Part shown: positions 44,173 to 53,219 of the stretch, piece by piece
Layout: the number at the start of each line of letters is the position of its first letter
Numbering within the stretch: the first letter of the stretch is position 1
From: Terriglobia bacterium
Lineage (GTDB): Bacteria > Acidobacteriota > Terriglobia > Bryobacterales > UBA6623
Direction: 5' to 3'
DNA length: 64,000 bases
NCBI GenBank assembly: GCA_009841225.1
Contig: VXMF01000018.1
Location: forward strand, 98,893 to 162,892
Notes under the pieces: generated by a model
Told to the model about the DNA's origin: nothing
The model's input: only the letters and a program-made list of their open reading frames with translations
Databases searched by the model: none
Translations under genes and position numbers: made by a program

Positions 44173-45225
44173 TCAGGCCTTTCGCCGCAGCATGCGATCC
44201 AGCGCGTCCGATGTCTGGTAGATCAGCGCCTCGGGATAGTGCTGGTGCGGGTGGAAGTACTCGAAGGTGAGATAGCCGTCGTAGCCGATCCCCTCCAGCG
44301 CGGCGATCACCGCCGGCCAGTCGGTCGTGCCGTCGAGCAACGTGCGGAAGGTGTGGAGGTTGAACTCCTGGGTGCGCTTGTCCCATTCCTTGAGGTGAAT
44401 GTTCTTGATGCGCTTGCCCAAGATCGGGATCCAGTGCTCTGGGAACTGGTACTGCATGATGTTGCCGGTATCGAAGTGCACCTTCACCGTGTCGCTGTCG
44501 AAACCGTCGACGAACGCAGCGACCTCCTGCGGGCTGAACAGGAAGCCGTTGGCGAAGATGTTCTCGATGTTGATCGACACCCCGGCGCGCTCCGCGACCG
44601 GGATCAGTTCCTGCACGGCCTGCTTGGCGTAGCGTTCGCAGACGTCATTGGACACCGGCACGGGATCCTCGAGCCACGGAGCGTATACCGCTCCCGGCAC
44701 CACCAGCAGGTTGTCGCTGCCCAGCAGGGCGGCCGCTTCTGCCATCCGGCTCGCCAGTTCGATGCCCTTGGCGCGTCGGCCAGCGTCCGGGTGCGTCATC
44801 GAGTAGGGCCAGAACAGGAACGAGCAGACGCCGCTGATGGCGATTCCCGCCTCGTCGGCCATGCGCTTGACTGCCCGGATCTCGTCATCGGACGATTCCG
44901 CGGAGAACTCTCCCTCGAGGTTGAAGTTCGGCTCGACCGCGTCGAAGCCGGCATCGGCCGCGATCTGGAAGCACTCCCGCAGCGACCACTTGTCCGGGTA
45001 CGGGAAGGCCCACAGGTTGATCGACTTCTTCATCCCGCGCACGGGATCGCTCGGCGAAGATGCCTGGGCAGCCGGCGCGAGGGTTCCTGCCAGGCCTTGG
45101 CGGGCCAGGAAGGCTGGCCCGAAGAAGGCCGAGTAAGCGAGCAGCTCGCGACGGCCGGGGGCGCTGCTGCCGAGATCTCGCTGCGATGTTCCGCGCTGAA
45201 TTCGATCTGAAGGTTTCACAGCCAT
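44173..45225 (-). CDS. Tat-exported sugar phosphate isomerase/epimerase family protein
   Basis: A 350-residue protein with a possible Tat signal (PGRRELLAYSAFFGPAFLAR) followed by an AP-endonuclease/xylose-isomerase-like TIM barrel: AADAGFDAVEPNFNLEGEFS, VNIENIFANGFL, VKVHFDTGNIMQYQFPEHW and IKNIHLKEWDKRTQEFNLH carry Glu, Asp and His metal ligands. Exported members of this family are abundant in Acidobacteria and are linked to keto-sugar breakdown. The true substrate is unknown. It lies 6 bp after the sulfatase stop on the same strand. Confidence 0.82.
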   Translation of the reverse strand: MAVKPSDRIQRGTSQRDLGSSAPGRRELLAYSAFFGPAFLARQGLAGTLAPAAQASSPSDPVRGMKKSINLWAFPYPDKWSLRECFQIAADAGFDAVEPNFNLEGEFSAESSDDEIRAVKRMADEAGIAISGVCSFLFWPYSMTHPDAGRRAKGIELASRMAEAAALLGSDNLLVVPGAVYAPWLEDPVPVSNDVCERYAKQAVQELIPVAERAGVSINIENIFANGFLFSPQEVAAFVDGFDSDTVKVHFDTGNIMQYQFPEHWIPILGKRIKNIHLKEWDKRTQEFNLHTFRTLLDGTTDWPAVIAALEGIGYDGYLTFEYFHPHQHYPEALIYQTSDALDRMLRRKA

Positions 45226-45231
45226 CGTCGG

Positions 45232-46623
45232 TTACTCCTCCGCCAGCCGGTCGCCTGCGGCGCGCATCCGCTCCAGCAGCCGCTTGCCGAGCTTGGCGAC
45301 CACCGGCTTGACCCTCGGATGCCGGATCAGGTTGGTGGTCTCTTCGGGATCGGCGGCGAGGTCGTAGAACTCGTCGCGCTCGGGGTTGAGGAAGTCCCGC
45401 ACGAGCTTCCATTTCGGAGTGCGCAGCATCCGCATGTGCGTGCGGCTCTGGTGGTGCGTCGAGTACTCGCCATACAGTTCGTTGTTCCAATCGTCGGCGG
45501 TTCCGCGCAGCAGGGGCAGAAGGTTGCGGCCGCGCACGATCGCACCGGCCGGAATCTCCGCCCCGGCGATCGCCGCCATCGTCGGCAGCCAGTCAAGGTT
45601 CGAGACCGTGCCCTCGATCACGGTTCCTGCCCCGACTTCGCCGGGCCACACGACCGCGGTCGGCACGCGGATCGAGCGATCCCACATGTTGGGGCGCTGG
45701 CCGTCAGGTATGTTGGCCGTGGCCGGCGGATTGCGCGTCAGCACGTAATGCCCGTTTCCCTTGTGCCAGACGCCGCTCTCCCCCATGTTGTAGCCGTGAT
45801 CGCTGGTGTATACGATCACGGTGCGATCGGCGAGGCCCAGCTCATCCAGCTTGGCCAGGAGGAGGCCGATGTTGCGGTCCACGCTCTTGGTGCTGGCAAG
45901 GTACTCGCGCGTCATGCGGCGCACTCGCTCCAGGTCCAAGTAGGGGAAGCCAGGATTGGGAATGATGGGGTTGAGGCCGTCGAACGGTGCCCAATCCTCG
46001 GGCGCTACCGGGAGCCAGCGCGTATGCGGGGCGCGGTAGTGCAGAGAGAGCAGGAAGGTCTCGTCACGGACTCGCTCGATGTACTCCAAGGCGTCCGCAG
46101 TGAGGATGTCCGCGGTCAGGCCGTCGAACTGGCGCTGTTTGCCATCCTTCTCTAGGACGGGATCCACGGGCGTCGTCCCGCCGCCCCGAAATCCCATGAA
46201 GTACTCGTAGCCCCTCTGCGTCGGGTGCTGCTCGTCCAGCAAGCCCAGATGCCACTTGCCCACAAGCCCGGTGCGGTATCCGGCATCCTTGAGCAGCCGC
46301 GGCCAGGTGAGGATGTCAGCGCCCAAGCCCAAGTACGGCTCGCGCCGGGGATTGAGCCAGTCCGTGAGGCCGACCTCGCTTCCGAAGCGGCTCGAGATCA
46401 GGCTCGCTCTCGAGGGCGAGCAAACCGGCGTGACCGTGAAAGAGTTCGGCAGGTAGGCCCCGCGCCGGAACAGCTTGTCCATGTTGGGCGTGGACGCGTG
46501 TGGGTGCCCGGCCAAACCCAACGCCCAGCCGGCCTGGTCATCGGTGTAGACAAAGACGATGTTCGGCCTTTGCGCGGCGTAGAGGTGCGCGGCCAACAGG
46601 GCCGCGAGAAGCAATCGGAACAC
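45232..46623 (-). CDS. Type I sulfatase (exported)
   Basis: A 463-residue alkaline-phosphatase-superfamily enzyme with a signal peptide (FRLLLAALLAAHLYAAQ). The formylglycine-forming motif is CSPSRASLISSR, with Cys at residue 68, and metal ligands are visible in NIVFVYTDDQAGW and VYTSDHGYNMGESGVWHKGN. It removes sulfate esters, probably from polysaccharides. A maturase (FGE or anSME) is required in trans and is not in this window. It is followed 6 bp later by the sugar isomerase gene. Confidence 0.93.
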   Translation of the reverse strand: MFRLLLAALLAAHLYAAQRPNIVFVYTDDQAGWALGLAGHPHASTPNMDKLFRRGAYLPNSFTVTPVCSPSRASLISSRFGSEVGLTDWLNPRREPYLGLGADILTWPRLLKDAGYRTGLVGKWHLGLLDEQHPTQRGYEYFMGFRGGGTTPVDPVLEKDGKQRQFDGLTADILTADALEYIERVRDETFLLSLHYRAPHTRWLPVAPEDWAPFDGLNPIIPNPGFPYLDLERVRRMTREYLASTKSVDRNIGLLLAKLDELGLADRTVIVYTSDHGYNMGESGVWHKGNGHYVLTRNPPATANIPDGQRPNMWDRSIRVPTAVVWPGEVGAGTVIEGTVSNLDWLPTMAAIAGAEIPAGAIVRGRNLLPLLRGTADDWNNELYGEYSTHHQSRTHMRMLRTPKWKLVRDFLNPERDEFYDLAADPEETTNLIRHPRVKPVVAKLGKRLLERMRAAGDRLAEE

Positions 46624-46685
46624 GCAAGCTAGTTTAGCGGGAGCGGCACAGGCTTGGAGCCGGGCGTTCGGCTATGATGCAACTT

Positions 46686-47090
46686 ATGAAACGCTCTACC
46701 TTGCCTTGCTCCGCGCTCTTGGTCATGCTAGCTCTCCTGCCCGCTGATGCCGCCGCGGGCGAGAAGAAGCTGATGCACTGCTTCGCTTTCACCGAGATCG
46801 AGGCTGCCACCGACGCGGACTGGGCCGCATTCATGAAGGCGACCAACGAGCTGCCCGACAAGATCGAAGGGCTCGAGAGAGTCTGGGTGGGCAAGCTGCG
46901 GCGACCGCTGCGCCAGTACGGGCGGAACCAAGACGAGCCCAGACTGCGCCAGTCCGGCGTCTGCATGGAGATGGCGGACGAGGCCGCGCTGGAGGTCTAT
47001 GCCAAGCACCCCGCCCACACGGAATGGGTTAAGGCGTACGAGAAGGTGCGCGTAGCCGGGACCACGACGTTCGATATCCTCGGCCGCTAG
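46686..47090 (+). CDS. Exported Dabb/stress-responsive alpha-beta barrel domain protein
   Basis: A 134-residue protein with a signal peptide (MKRSTLPCSALLVMLALLPA). The mature part, MHCFAFTEIEAATDADWAAF, LERVWVGKLRRPLRQYGRN and ALEVYAKHPAHTEWVKAYEK, fits the ferredoxin-like Dabb domain. The ATG at 46686 is preferred because a -10-like TATGAT (46673-46678) would otherwise lie inside the gene. Its biochemical role is unknown. Confidence 0.75.
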   Translation: MKRSTLPCSALLVMLALLPADAAAGEKKLMHCFAFTEIEAATDADWAAFMKATNELPDKIEGLERVWVGKLRRPLRQYGRNQDEPRLRQSGVCMEMADEAALEVYAKHPAHTEWVKAYEKVRVAGTTTFDILGR

Positions 47091-47108
47091 CTGGCTGGCA
47101 GACCGTTT

Positions 47109-47942
47109 GTGATCTTGCTTCCGGGCGGGCCATCGCTCTCTGCCGAGCATGGCTCCGGGGTCTGCTACCGTTGCTCCCTGAAGACGAGCGGGCCCGCGCG
47201 TTGGGCGTGGGCCTCCGACACCCATATCTGCGGCGACGCCGGCGCCAGCCAGCGCGGTTTCCAGCCGGCTCGCCAGCTTGAGCGAGCAGTTGCGGAAATG
47301 CGGGAGTTCCGGCCCTCCGGAGTGCTGGTCAACGGAGACCTGGCCTGGTCGCTCGGCCGCAGCGACGACTACGAGCGCTTCCTCGGCATCATGCGTCCGC
47401 TGGCCGAGCAGGCGGCGGTGATGCTGGCGGTGGGCAACCATGACGACCGCGGCAACCTGCTGGCCTGCCTTGCGAACCGCGGCGACCCGGCTCCGCAGTG
47501 GCTGGCAGCGGTCGTGGAGCAGCCGCCTGTTCGCCTGATCGCCCTGGATTCGAGCATCGACGCTCAGACCGTGGGCGGCGAGATCGGCGGGGCTCAGCTC
47601 GCATGGCTCGAAGACGAGCTGGAGGCGGGGCCGCGCGCACCCACGATCATCTGCCTCCATCACCCGGGCGACTCCAGCAGCGAGGGCTGCCGCGACTTCT
47701 CCGCCCTGGTCCGGCTCGTCCGGCGCCGGCGGTGCGTCCAAGCGGTCGTCACAGCGCACGATCACGAGTACCGCGTTGGCCAAGTCGGCGGAGCGCACCA
47801 TATCTGCCTGCCGGCGGTGGGATTCCCGTTCGACGAGCGTACACCGACCGGATGGGTCGCTACAGTGCTGGGCCGAGCCGGCATCGAGCTGCAACTGCAA
47901 GGATCTGGGAGCCCAGCCGCTACTCACCTGCCGTGGAGGTAA
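47109..47942 (+). CDS. Calcineurin-type metallophosphoesterase
   Basis: A 277-residue protein with the metal motifs WASDTHICGD, LVNGDLAW, VGNHDDRGN, CLHHPGD and AHDHEY (D-x-H, GD, GNHD, H, H-x-H). It is likely a phosphodiesterase or phosphatase. Translation starts at a GTG 18 bp after the previous stop. The first 30 residues are not conserved and no signal peptide is evident, so a later start is possible. Confidence 0.82.
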   Translation: MILLPGGPSLSAEHGSGVCYRCSLKTSGPARWAWASDTHICGDAGASQRGFQPARQLERAVAEMREFRPSGVLVNGDLAWSLGRSDDYERFLGIMRPLAEQAAVMLAVGNHDDRGNLLACLANRGDPAPQWLAAVVEQPPVRLIALDSSIDAQTVGGEIGGAQLAWLEDELEAGPRAPTIICLHHPGDSSSEGCRDFSALVRLVRRRRCVQAVVTAHDHEYRVGQVGGAHHICLPAVGFPFDERTPTGWVATVLGRAGIELQLQGSGSPAATHLPWR

Positions 47943-47982
47943 GGCCGCCCGGCGAGCTGGCGCCCGCAGGCCCGCCGTCTCG

Positions 47983-48040
47983 TTGCGGCACAATTTGAAT
48001 TCATTGCGGCTTGATTTGAGACCGCGATTCACCATATGAT
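47983..48040 (+). promoter_or_regulatory. 21-bp-spaced direct repeats and promoter of the periplasmic repeat protein
   Basis: TTGCGGCACAATTTGA (47983-47998) and TTGCGGCTTGATTTGA (48004-48019) share 13 of 16 bases and start exactly 21 bp apart, two helical turns. A promoter TTGATT (48011-48016), 18 bp, TATGAT (48035-48040) overlaps the second copy, so a regulator binding both would contact the polymerase. A GGAG ribosome-binding site precedes the ATG at 48063. The regulator is unknown. Confidence 0.5.
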
Positions 48041-48062
48041 GATGTGTTCACGGAGATCCATC

Positions 48063-49208
48063 ATGAAGTCCCGTATCGCGCTCCTGTTAGCACTGTTGGT
48101 GTGTGCGTCGGCGCTCTTCGCGCAAGCCACGCTAGAGATCCGAGATGTCGAGATCGACTCCCAATCGCCCGAGGGCGCGGTCCTGACCGAAGCGGGCATC
48201 GCCGAAGAGGCTGACGAGCGGATCGCCATCCTCGAGGGGTTCCTGAACGACTACCCGGAGAGCGGCTACCTGGGGTACGTGCTGCTCCAGTTGCAGGGCC
48301 TGTACACCCAGACGCAGCGCTGGTCGGACGCTGCCACGGTCGGAGCGCGGCTGCTGGAATACGTGCCCGAGGATCTGGAGGTGCGCCACAACCAGAACCA
48401 GGCGCTGCTCAACGCCATGCAGTGGGACGCGCTCTTGGAAGGCTTGTCTCTGACCAAGCCGATGGCCGACAAGGAAGCGGCCGCGCCGCCGCCCGATGAT
48501 CCGACCGAGGACGAGGAAATACTCCACGAGAGCTCGGTGGACTACGCCAATGGCGTGGTGCAGTACACAGAGTGGGCGCTCAATGTCGGGATCAGCCAGA
48601 GCGCGCCCATGCAACAGGTCCAATTCATGGACAAGCTGCAGGAACTCTACCCCGAAAGCCAGTACGCGGCCGGCATCGAGGACAAGTACGTGATCGCGTA
48701 CCAGCAGGCCGGCGACGTCGCGGGCATGGTCGGCGCCATGGAACGGGCCTTGGAAAAGAATCCTGGCAACGAGCAATACCTCTTCACACTTGCCGAGATC
48801 GCTCTCAGCCAGAAGAACTACGACGAGGTCGACGCCCGCTCCGAGCAGCTGATCAAGCTGATGGAAGAGAAACCGGCGCCGGAGGGAGTTTCCGGCGAGG
48901 ACTGGGACGCGAACAAGCAGAAGTTCACCGCCCTAGCCCACTACGTGGCCGGCACGGGCCAGTTCCAGAAAGGGGCCTGGCGCACCGCGCGCCGCCACCT
49001 GCTCCAAACCGTCGACGCCATCAAGGCCGAGGGCGGCGAGCGCTACGGAATCCTTTCCTACATGCTGGGATTCTGCTACGTCAAGCTGGACATCGCAGGC
49101 GACAACATCGCCCAAGCGACCCGCTGGATGGGCGAGGCGGCGCGCGTCCCGAACCCGATGCAGGCGCAGGCCGCGCAGACCCTCGAAGCCATCAAGGCCG
49201 CGCAGTAG
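48063..49208 (+). CDS. Periplasmic TPR-like repeat protein
   Basis: A 381-residue protein with a signal peptide (IALLLALLVCASALFAQA) and repeated helical pairs such as ERIAILEGFLNDYPESGYLG, SDAATVGARLLEYVPEDLEV and FTLAEIALSQKNYDEVDARS, typical of tetratricopeptide units used for protein docking in the envelope. An Acidobacteria-restricted family is likely. I chose the ATG at 48063; the ATG at 48036 lies inside the promoter. It ends 3 bp from the convergent phosphotransferase gene. Confidence 0.72.
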   Translation: MKSRIALLLALLVCASALFAQATLEIRDVEIDSQSPEGAVLTEAGIAEEADERIAILEGFLNDYPESGYLGYVLLQLQGLYTQTQRWSDAATVGARLLEYVPEDLEVRHNQNQALLNAMQWDALLEGLSLTKPMADKEAAAPPPDDPTEDEEILHESSVDYANGVVQYTEWALNVGISQSAPMQQVQFMDKLQELYPESQYAAGIEDKYVIAYQQAGDVAGMVGAMERALEKNPGNEQYLFTLAEIALSQKNYDEVDARSEQLIKLMEEKPAPEGVSGEDWDANKQKFTALAHYVAGTGQFQKGAWRTARRHLLQTVDAIKAEGGERYGILSYMLGFCYVKLDIAGDNIAQATRWMGEAARVPNPMQAQAAQTLEAIKAAQ

Positions 49209-49211
49209 CGT

Positions 49212-50228
49212 TCACGGCGCCAGACCGTCCAACGCCCGTTCGGCGTGTGCGAGCGTCGCGTCCAAGCTGCGCGGCTCCGCATCGATCAAGCACAGGGCCA
49301 GCCGGCGCACGGCCTCGCGCTTCCCCTCGTCCAGATACTCGGCCGGAGACTTGCCGTCGACCCGCGCCAGCATCAGGAAGGCGAGATGCCGGACGCTGGC
49401 CGCTTCGAACCAGCTCAGTCCCGCGGGTGGCAGCATCGCGAGCGTCCAACAGAACGCCGCGCGCGCCAGGCCGAGATAGCTTCCGGCGATCGCCGGCCGG
49501 TGAAACGCCTTCAGGATGAGGTGGTTCAACAAGAACCCCGCATCGTAGCTGGGATCGCCGAAATGGGCGCACTCGAAGTCGATGCACACGATGCCCGCCT
49601 CGCCGACGAGCAGGTTCTTCGGGCTCCAGTCGCCATGCACCATCGCCACGTTGCGCATGGCGCTCTCGGCGATCCAGTACTCGACGCGATCAGCTAGGCA
49701 TGGATGGCGCCGGGCGATCGTGCGGTAATACGGATCGGTGCGCAACTGGTCGAACGCCGTTCGGTCCGAGAAGGATCGCTCGAAGGCGGCTGCGCCCCAA
49801 GTCGCCCGCGCTGCCAGTCCCAGCGTCGCCCCGGCTTGGCGGGCCGTCGCGCTGTCGCAGCGGCCCGCCAAGAGCATGGTCTTCCAGTCCGCGCTGCCCG
49901 CCGGCGCGGCTCGCATCGCGTACAGGAAGTTGACTTCGTCGCAGAACAGCAGCTCGGGCAGCCGCCCCTTCGGCAGAACTGCGCCGAGCGCGCCGATGAC
50001 CTCCCATTCCCGCAGGACGCGCGCGCGGTCCGCCAGCCATTCGTCGCGCACGCGCAGGCGGGGCAGGGCCTGCTTGAGCACGATCCGCTGGTCGCCGTCT
50101 TCGACCAGCACCACTGTGTTCGAGACGCCGCCCGCCAGAAGGCATGCCGTGGACGCCGGCGACAGATCTAGGCGCCCGCCGAGAAACCCAATGGCGCTGT
50201 CGGCGTTGAGGTCCCTCGGCGCCGACAT
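49212..50228 (-). CDS. APH/choline-kinase-like phosphotransferase
   Basis: A 338-residue protein-kinase-fold small-molecule kinase. The catalytic loop VHGDWSPKNLLVGE and the metal motif CIDFECAHFGDPSYDAGFLL are intact, and LAGGVSNTVVLVEDGDQRIV is the nucleotide loop. The family phosphorylates antibiotics, choline, sugars or lipids; resistance is not implied. It overlaps mlaD (ATGA, start at 50228) and is the last gene of the Mla-type operon, which suggests a lipid- or envelope-linked substrate. The longer frame upstream lies inside mlaD. Confidence 0.85.
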   Translation of the reverse strand: MSAPRDLNADSAIGFLGGRLDLSPASTACLLAGGVSNTVVLVEDGDQRIVLKQALPRLRVRDEWLADRARVLREWEVIGALGAVLPKGRLPELLFCDEVNFLYAMRAAPAGSADWKTMLLAGRCDSATARQAGATLGLAARATWGAAAFERSFSDRTAFDQLRTDPYYRTIARRHPCLADRVEYWIAESAMRNVAMVHGDWSPKNLLVGEAGIVCIDFECAHFGDPSYDAGFLLNHLILKAFHRPAIAGSYLGLARAAFCWTLAMLPPAGLSWFEAASVRHLAFLMLARVDGKSPAEYLDEGKREAVRRLALCLIDAEPRSLDATLAHAERALDGLAP

Positions 50229-51214
50229 CAATTGCTGGGCACGCCCGAGACCGGAGGCACCTCGCGATCCGGCTTCGGCTTGCCCCGCAGAATCGACCAT
50301 GGCCGTTGGCGCAGATCGGAGCTGAGCGCCTCGATATTCTCGGAGGTGGCGCGGAAGTTCTCGATGACTTCGCTGATGTTGCCTTCGTTGACCAGCAGGA
50401 GCGCCCGCGCGTCCCTCAAGAGCAGCTGCGCATCGCGCAGGGCGCCGTCAAGCTCGTTCAAGCTGCTCCGGAGCGGTTCCCGGGTCTCGTCGACCGTGCG
50501 GTTGATGTTGAGCACGACGTCGTCCGCATCCAGCGCGAGCCGCTGGAAGTCGGCCGCCAGTTCCTCGACCCGCGTCAAGGTGTGGCCGAGCTGAGTCGTC
50601 AGGCCGTCGATCTTCGGCGTTTGCGTCTCCAGGAATTCGTTCGTGTTCTCCAGCATCCGCGCGACGTTGCGCTGGTTCTGCTCGCCGGTCAGCTCTTGCA
50701 GGTTTCCCAACAGGACGTGCAGGTCGTCAACCACCGTGGTAATTCTGGCGTCCATGCGCGACATCAGCTCTACCGCGTCATCGGCGACCATCGCCACCTT
50801 GCGCGTCAGGTCCGTAAAGGTCAGCGCCTCGATGGACGGAACCACTCCTCCGGGCTCGATGCGTGGGGCAGAGCTCGACCCGGGCATGACCTCCAGGTAG
50901 TTCTGCCCCAGAGCGTTCAAGCTGGCGATTGTGGCCACCGACTGCTCGTTGACGGGAATCTCTGTCAGCAGTTCGAACACGACCTCGGTCTTGGTCATGT
51001 CTTCGGCCCAAGGCTCCACGGACTGAATCGTGCCGCCCTTGCGGCCGCCGAAGCGCACCACGTTGCCGGCATCCAAGCCACCGATGTAGCTGAAGTACGT
51101 GCGATAGGTGTGGGTCCGGCCGGTGAAATGGGCGTTGGCCGCGATCAGGAACGTGGTGACCGATATCGCCAGCGCCGCGATCACCAGCAATCCGACTTTG
51201 GCTTCGTTCGTCAA
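50228..51214 (-). CDS. mlaD: MlaD-like MCE-domain lipid transport protein
   Basis: A 328-residue protein. One N-terminal helix (VGLLVIAALAISVTTFLIAA) anchors a single MCE domain (TYRTYFSYIGGLDAGNVVRF; GGTIQSVEP; NVNEQSV-like region), followed by a long amphipathic helical C-terminus. MCE proteins form periplasmic hexamer rings that ferry phospholipids between membranes. It lies immediately downstream of mlaF on the same strand, with a GTG/ATG-type overlap on both sides. Confidence 0.88.
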   Translation of the reverse strand: MTNEAKVGLLVIAALAISVTTFLIAANAHFTGRTHTYRTYFSYIGGLDAGNVVRFGGRKGGTIQSVEPWAEDMTKTEVVFELLTEIPVNEQSVATIASLNALGQNYLEVMPGSSSAPRIEPGGVVPSIEALTFTDLTRKVAMVADDAVELMSRMDARITTVVDDLHVLLGNLQELTGEQNQRNVARMLENTNEFLETQTPKIDGLTTQLGHTLTRVEELAADFQRLALDADDVVLNINRTVDETREPLRSSLNELDGALRDAQLLLRDARALLLVNEGNISEVIENFRATSENIEALSSDLRQRPWSILRGKPKPDREVPPVSGVPSN

Positions 51215-52048
51215 TCAGGCCCCCATGATGTAACTGCTAGACGCCTCGCTGGGCTCGTTCGCCTCGCGGCGTATGAATTGTTGGACGCGCGGATCGGGAT
51301 TGCTCCGGATCTCGTCCACCGTGCCGACAGCCAAGATCTTGCCCTCGTTGATCATACACATGCGGTCGGCGATCAGGAATGCGCTGGCCAGCTCGTGTGT
51401 CACGACAACGATCGTGATCGGGTAGGCGGCTTTCAAGCGCAGGATGAGGTCGTCGAGCCCGGCCGCGATGACAGGGTCCAAGCCTGCGGAAGGCTCGTCG
51501 AAGAACAGTATCTCCGGATCCAGCGCCAGAGCCCGCGCCAGCGACGCTCGCTTGCGCATTCCGCCCGAAAGCTGCGTCGGGTAGAGATCCTCGACATGCG
51601 TGAGGCCGACCTGTTGCAGCTTGATGCGGACCATGACCTGAATCGTGGACTCGGCCAAGGCGCTGTGCTCGAGCAGCGGCAGCGCCACGTTGTCGCCGAC
51701 TGTCATCGAGTTGAACATGGCTGCGCTCTGGAACGACACGCCCATCGATCGGCGCAGCGCGGTCAGCGTGGCGCGCGATGCAGTGGCCAGGTCGACTCCC
51801 TTGACTGTCACGCTGCCCTCGGCCGGGCGCTCCAGGCCCTCCATGTGCCTCAGCAAGGTAGTCTTGCCAGAGCCGGAGCCTCCCAGGATCACCATGGTCT
51901 CGCCGCGCAAGATGTCGAGGCTGACACCGTCAAGCACTGTGCGCTCGCCATAGCGGACCTTCAAGTCGCGGACCGAGATCACGGTCTCCCGGCTAGCCTG
52001 GCGGGGCGGCTCGCGCAGCTCGGTCGTCGATCGAGTCGATGCAGTCAT
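51215..52048 (-). CDS. mlaF: MlaF-like ABC transporter ATPase
   Basis: A 277-residue ABC ATPase with Walker A GGSGSGKTTLL (56-66), the signature LSGGMRKRASLARALAL starting at 160, and Walker B ILFFDEPSAGLDPV. The LSGGM-R-KR variant and the C-terminal tail fit the MlaF/MkL branch for lipid transport. I chose the ATG at 52048, which overlaps the mlaE stop (ATGA); the longer frame upstream lies inside mlaE. Confidence 0.94.
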   Translation of the reverse strand: MTASTRSTTELREPPRQASRETVISVRDLKVRYGERTVLDGVSLDILRGETMVILGGSGSGKTTLLRHMEGLERPAEGSVTVKGVDLATASRATLTALRRSMGVSFQSAAMFNSMTVGDNVALPLLEHSALAESTIQVMVRIKLQQVGLTHVEDLYPTQLSGGMRKRASLARALALDPEILFFDEPSAGLDPVIAAGLDDLILRLKAAYPITIVVVTHELASAFLIADRMCMINEGKILAVGTVDEIRSNPDPRVQQFIRREANEPSEASSSYIMGA

Positions 52049-52842
52049 CGCCAGAAGAAATAGAAGAACGTCGTGCAGAGCAGGTCTGCCAGCACGACCA
52101 AGAAGATGGATTTCACCACGGCGCTGGTCGTGGAATGGCCGACGCCGACCGGTCCGCCGCTGACTGTAAACCCTTCCAAGCAGCTCACGTGCACGATGAT
52201 CGAGCCGAAGATCACCGCCTTGACCAAGCCACTGACGATATCCCGCATGAGCAGGATCTCGGCCGTGCGCGAGAGGTATGCCAGCAGCGTCAGGTCCAGC
52301 GTGAAATACGCGAACACGCCGCCGGCCAAGATCCCGGAAAACACGCTCATCACGGTGAGGCAGGGCAGCATCACCAGCATCGCCAGATACTTGGGCACGA
52401 GAACGAAGTCGATCGGGTCGAGGGCCATGGCTCGCAGCGCGTCGAGCTCCTCGGTGACCGCCATCGTGGCCACCTCGGCCGAGATCGCGGACCCGGACCG
52501 GCCGATCACCACGATCGCCGCCATCAGGGGTCCGAGCTCGCGCGTCATCGTCGTGCCGACCATGGTGACGATGGCCTCCATGGCCCCGAAGCGGCGCAGC
52601 TCCGCACCCGCTTGCAGCGCCATGATCATGCCGGTGGCGCCCGACACCAAACACAGCACGGGCAAGGACCGAACCCCGATATCGCCCATCTGACGCAGCG
52701 TGCGCTTCCAGCGCAGGCCGCGCCCCTTGAACGGGCTGGCACGCACCGAAAAGCGCAAGCAGTACCAGAACTGAATGGCTAGGCGGCCGATATACTCGGC
52801 CTGCCGGATCGAGAAACGACCGACGGATTCAAGCAACGTCAT
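52045..52842 (-). CDS. mlaE: MlaE-like lipid transport permease
   Basis: A 265-residue inner-membrane permease of the MlaE/YrbE family. Signatures include FGAMEAIVTMVGTTMTRELG, PLMAAIVVIGRSGSAISAEV, TMAVTEELDALRAMALDPID and SCLEGFTVSGGPVGVGHSTT. It forms the membrane core of the Mla ABC transporter with MlaF and MlaD. No mlaC or mlaA gene is present. Confidence 0.95.
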   Translation of the reverse strand: MTLLESVGRFSIRQAEYIGRLAIQFWYCLRFSVRASPFKGRGLRWKRTLRQMGDIGVRSLPVLCLVSGATGMIMALQAGAELRRFGAMEAIVTMVGTTMTRELGPLMAAIVVIGRSGSAISAEVATMAVTEELDALRAMALDPIDFVLVPKYLAMLVMLPCLTVMSVFSGILAGGVFAYFTLDLTLLAYLSRTAEILLMRDIVSGLVKAVIFGSIIVHVSCLEGFTVSGGPVGVGHSTTSAVVKSIFLVVLADLLCTTFFYFFWR

Positions 52843-52865
52843 GCCGCGCGAGCGCTCCGGCCAAC

Positions 52866-53201
52866 TCAGGCCTGCAATGCATCTTCCTCCGAGTCATGCA
52901 CTTCGAACACATCGATCAGGCGGGTGCTGCGCAGCACTTGGATCGGCCCCTCGCGGAGGCCGGCAAGCCCGAACCTAACTCTCCGGCGCGTGGCGAGTTG
53001 CAGGCCCTCGACCAAGCTGGCCACGGCAGAGCTGTCGATGTAGGTCGTTTCCGACATGCTGACGAGAACCCGGCCCTGCGAGCAGTTCTCCAGCAGGCCC
53101 AGGACAGCCTCGCGCAACTGTGTCGAAGACGCCATGTCGGCGTCGCCCGCAACGCGCACGACGGCGGCTTGTGTCATTTGCTCGATGTCTATCCGCAGCA
53201 T
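52866..53201 (-). CDS. STAS-domain protein (SpoIIAA/MlaB-like)
   Basis: A 111-residue STAS protein: AAVVRVAGDADMASSTQLRE, then TYIDSSAVASLVEG, where the second Ser is in the phosphorylation position of anti-anti-sigma factors. It sits between an RsbW-like kinase gene (18 bp upstream) and mlaE (23 bp downstream), so it could be an anti-sigma antagonist or the MlaB-type partner of MlaF. The intact Ser favours a phospho-switch role. Confidence 0.85.
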   Translation of the reverse strand: MLRIDIEQMTQAAVVRVAGDADMASSTQLREAVLGLLENCSQGRVLVSMSETTYIDSSAVASLVEGLQLATRRRVRFGLAGLREGPIQVLRSTRLIDVFEVHDSEEDALQA

Positions 53202-53219
53202 TTCGGTTGCGCCCTCCCC

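Noticed and set aside
49212..50228. Aminoglycoside resistance gene
   Set aside because: The fold is shared with choline, sugar and lipid kinases; operon context points to envelope lipids and no resistance signature was recognised.
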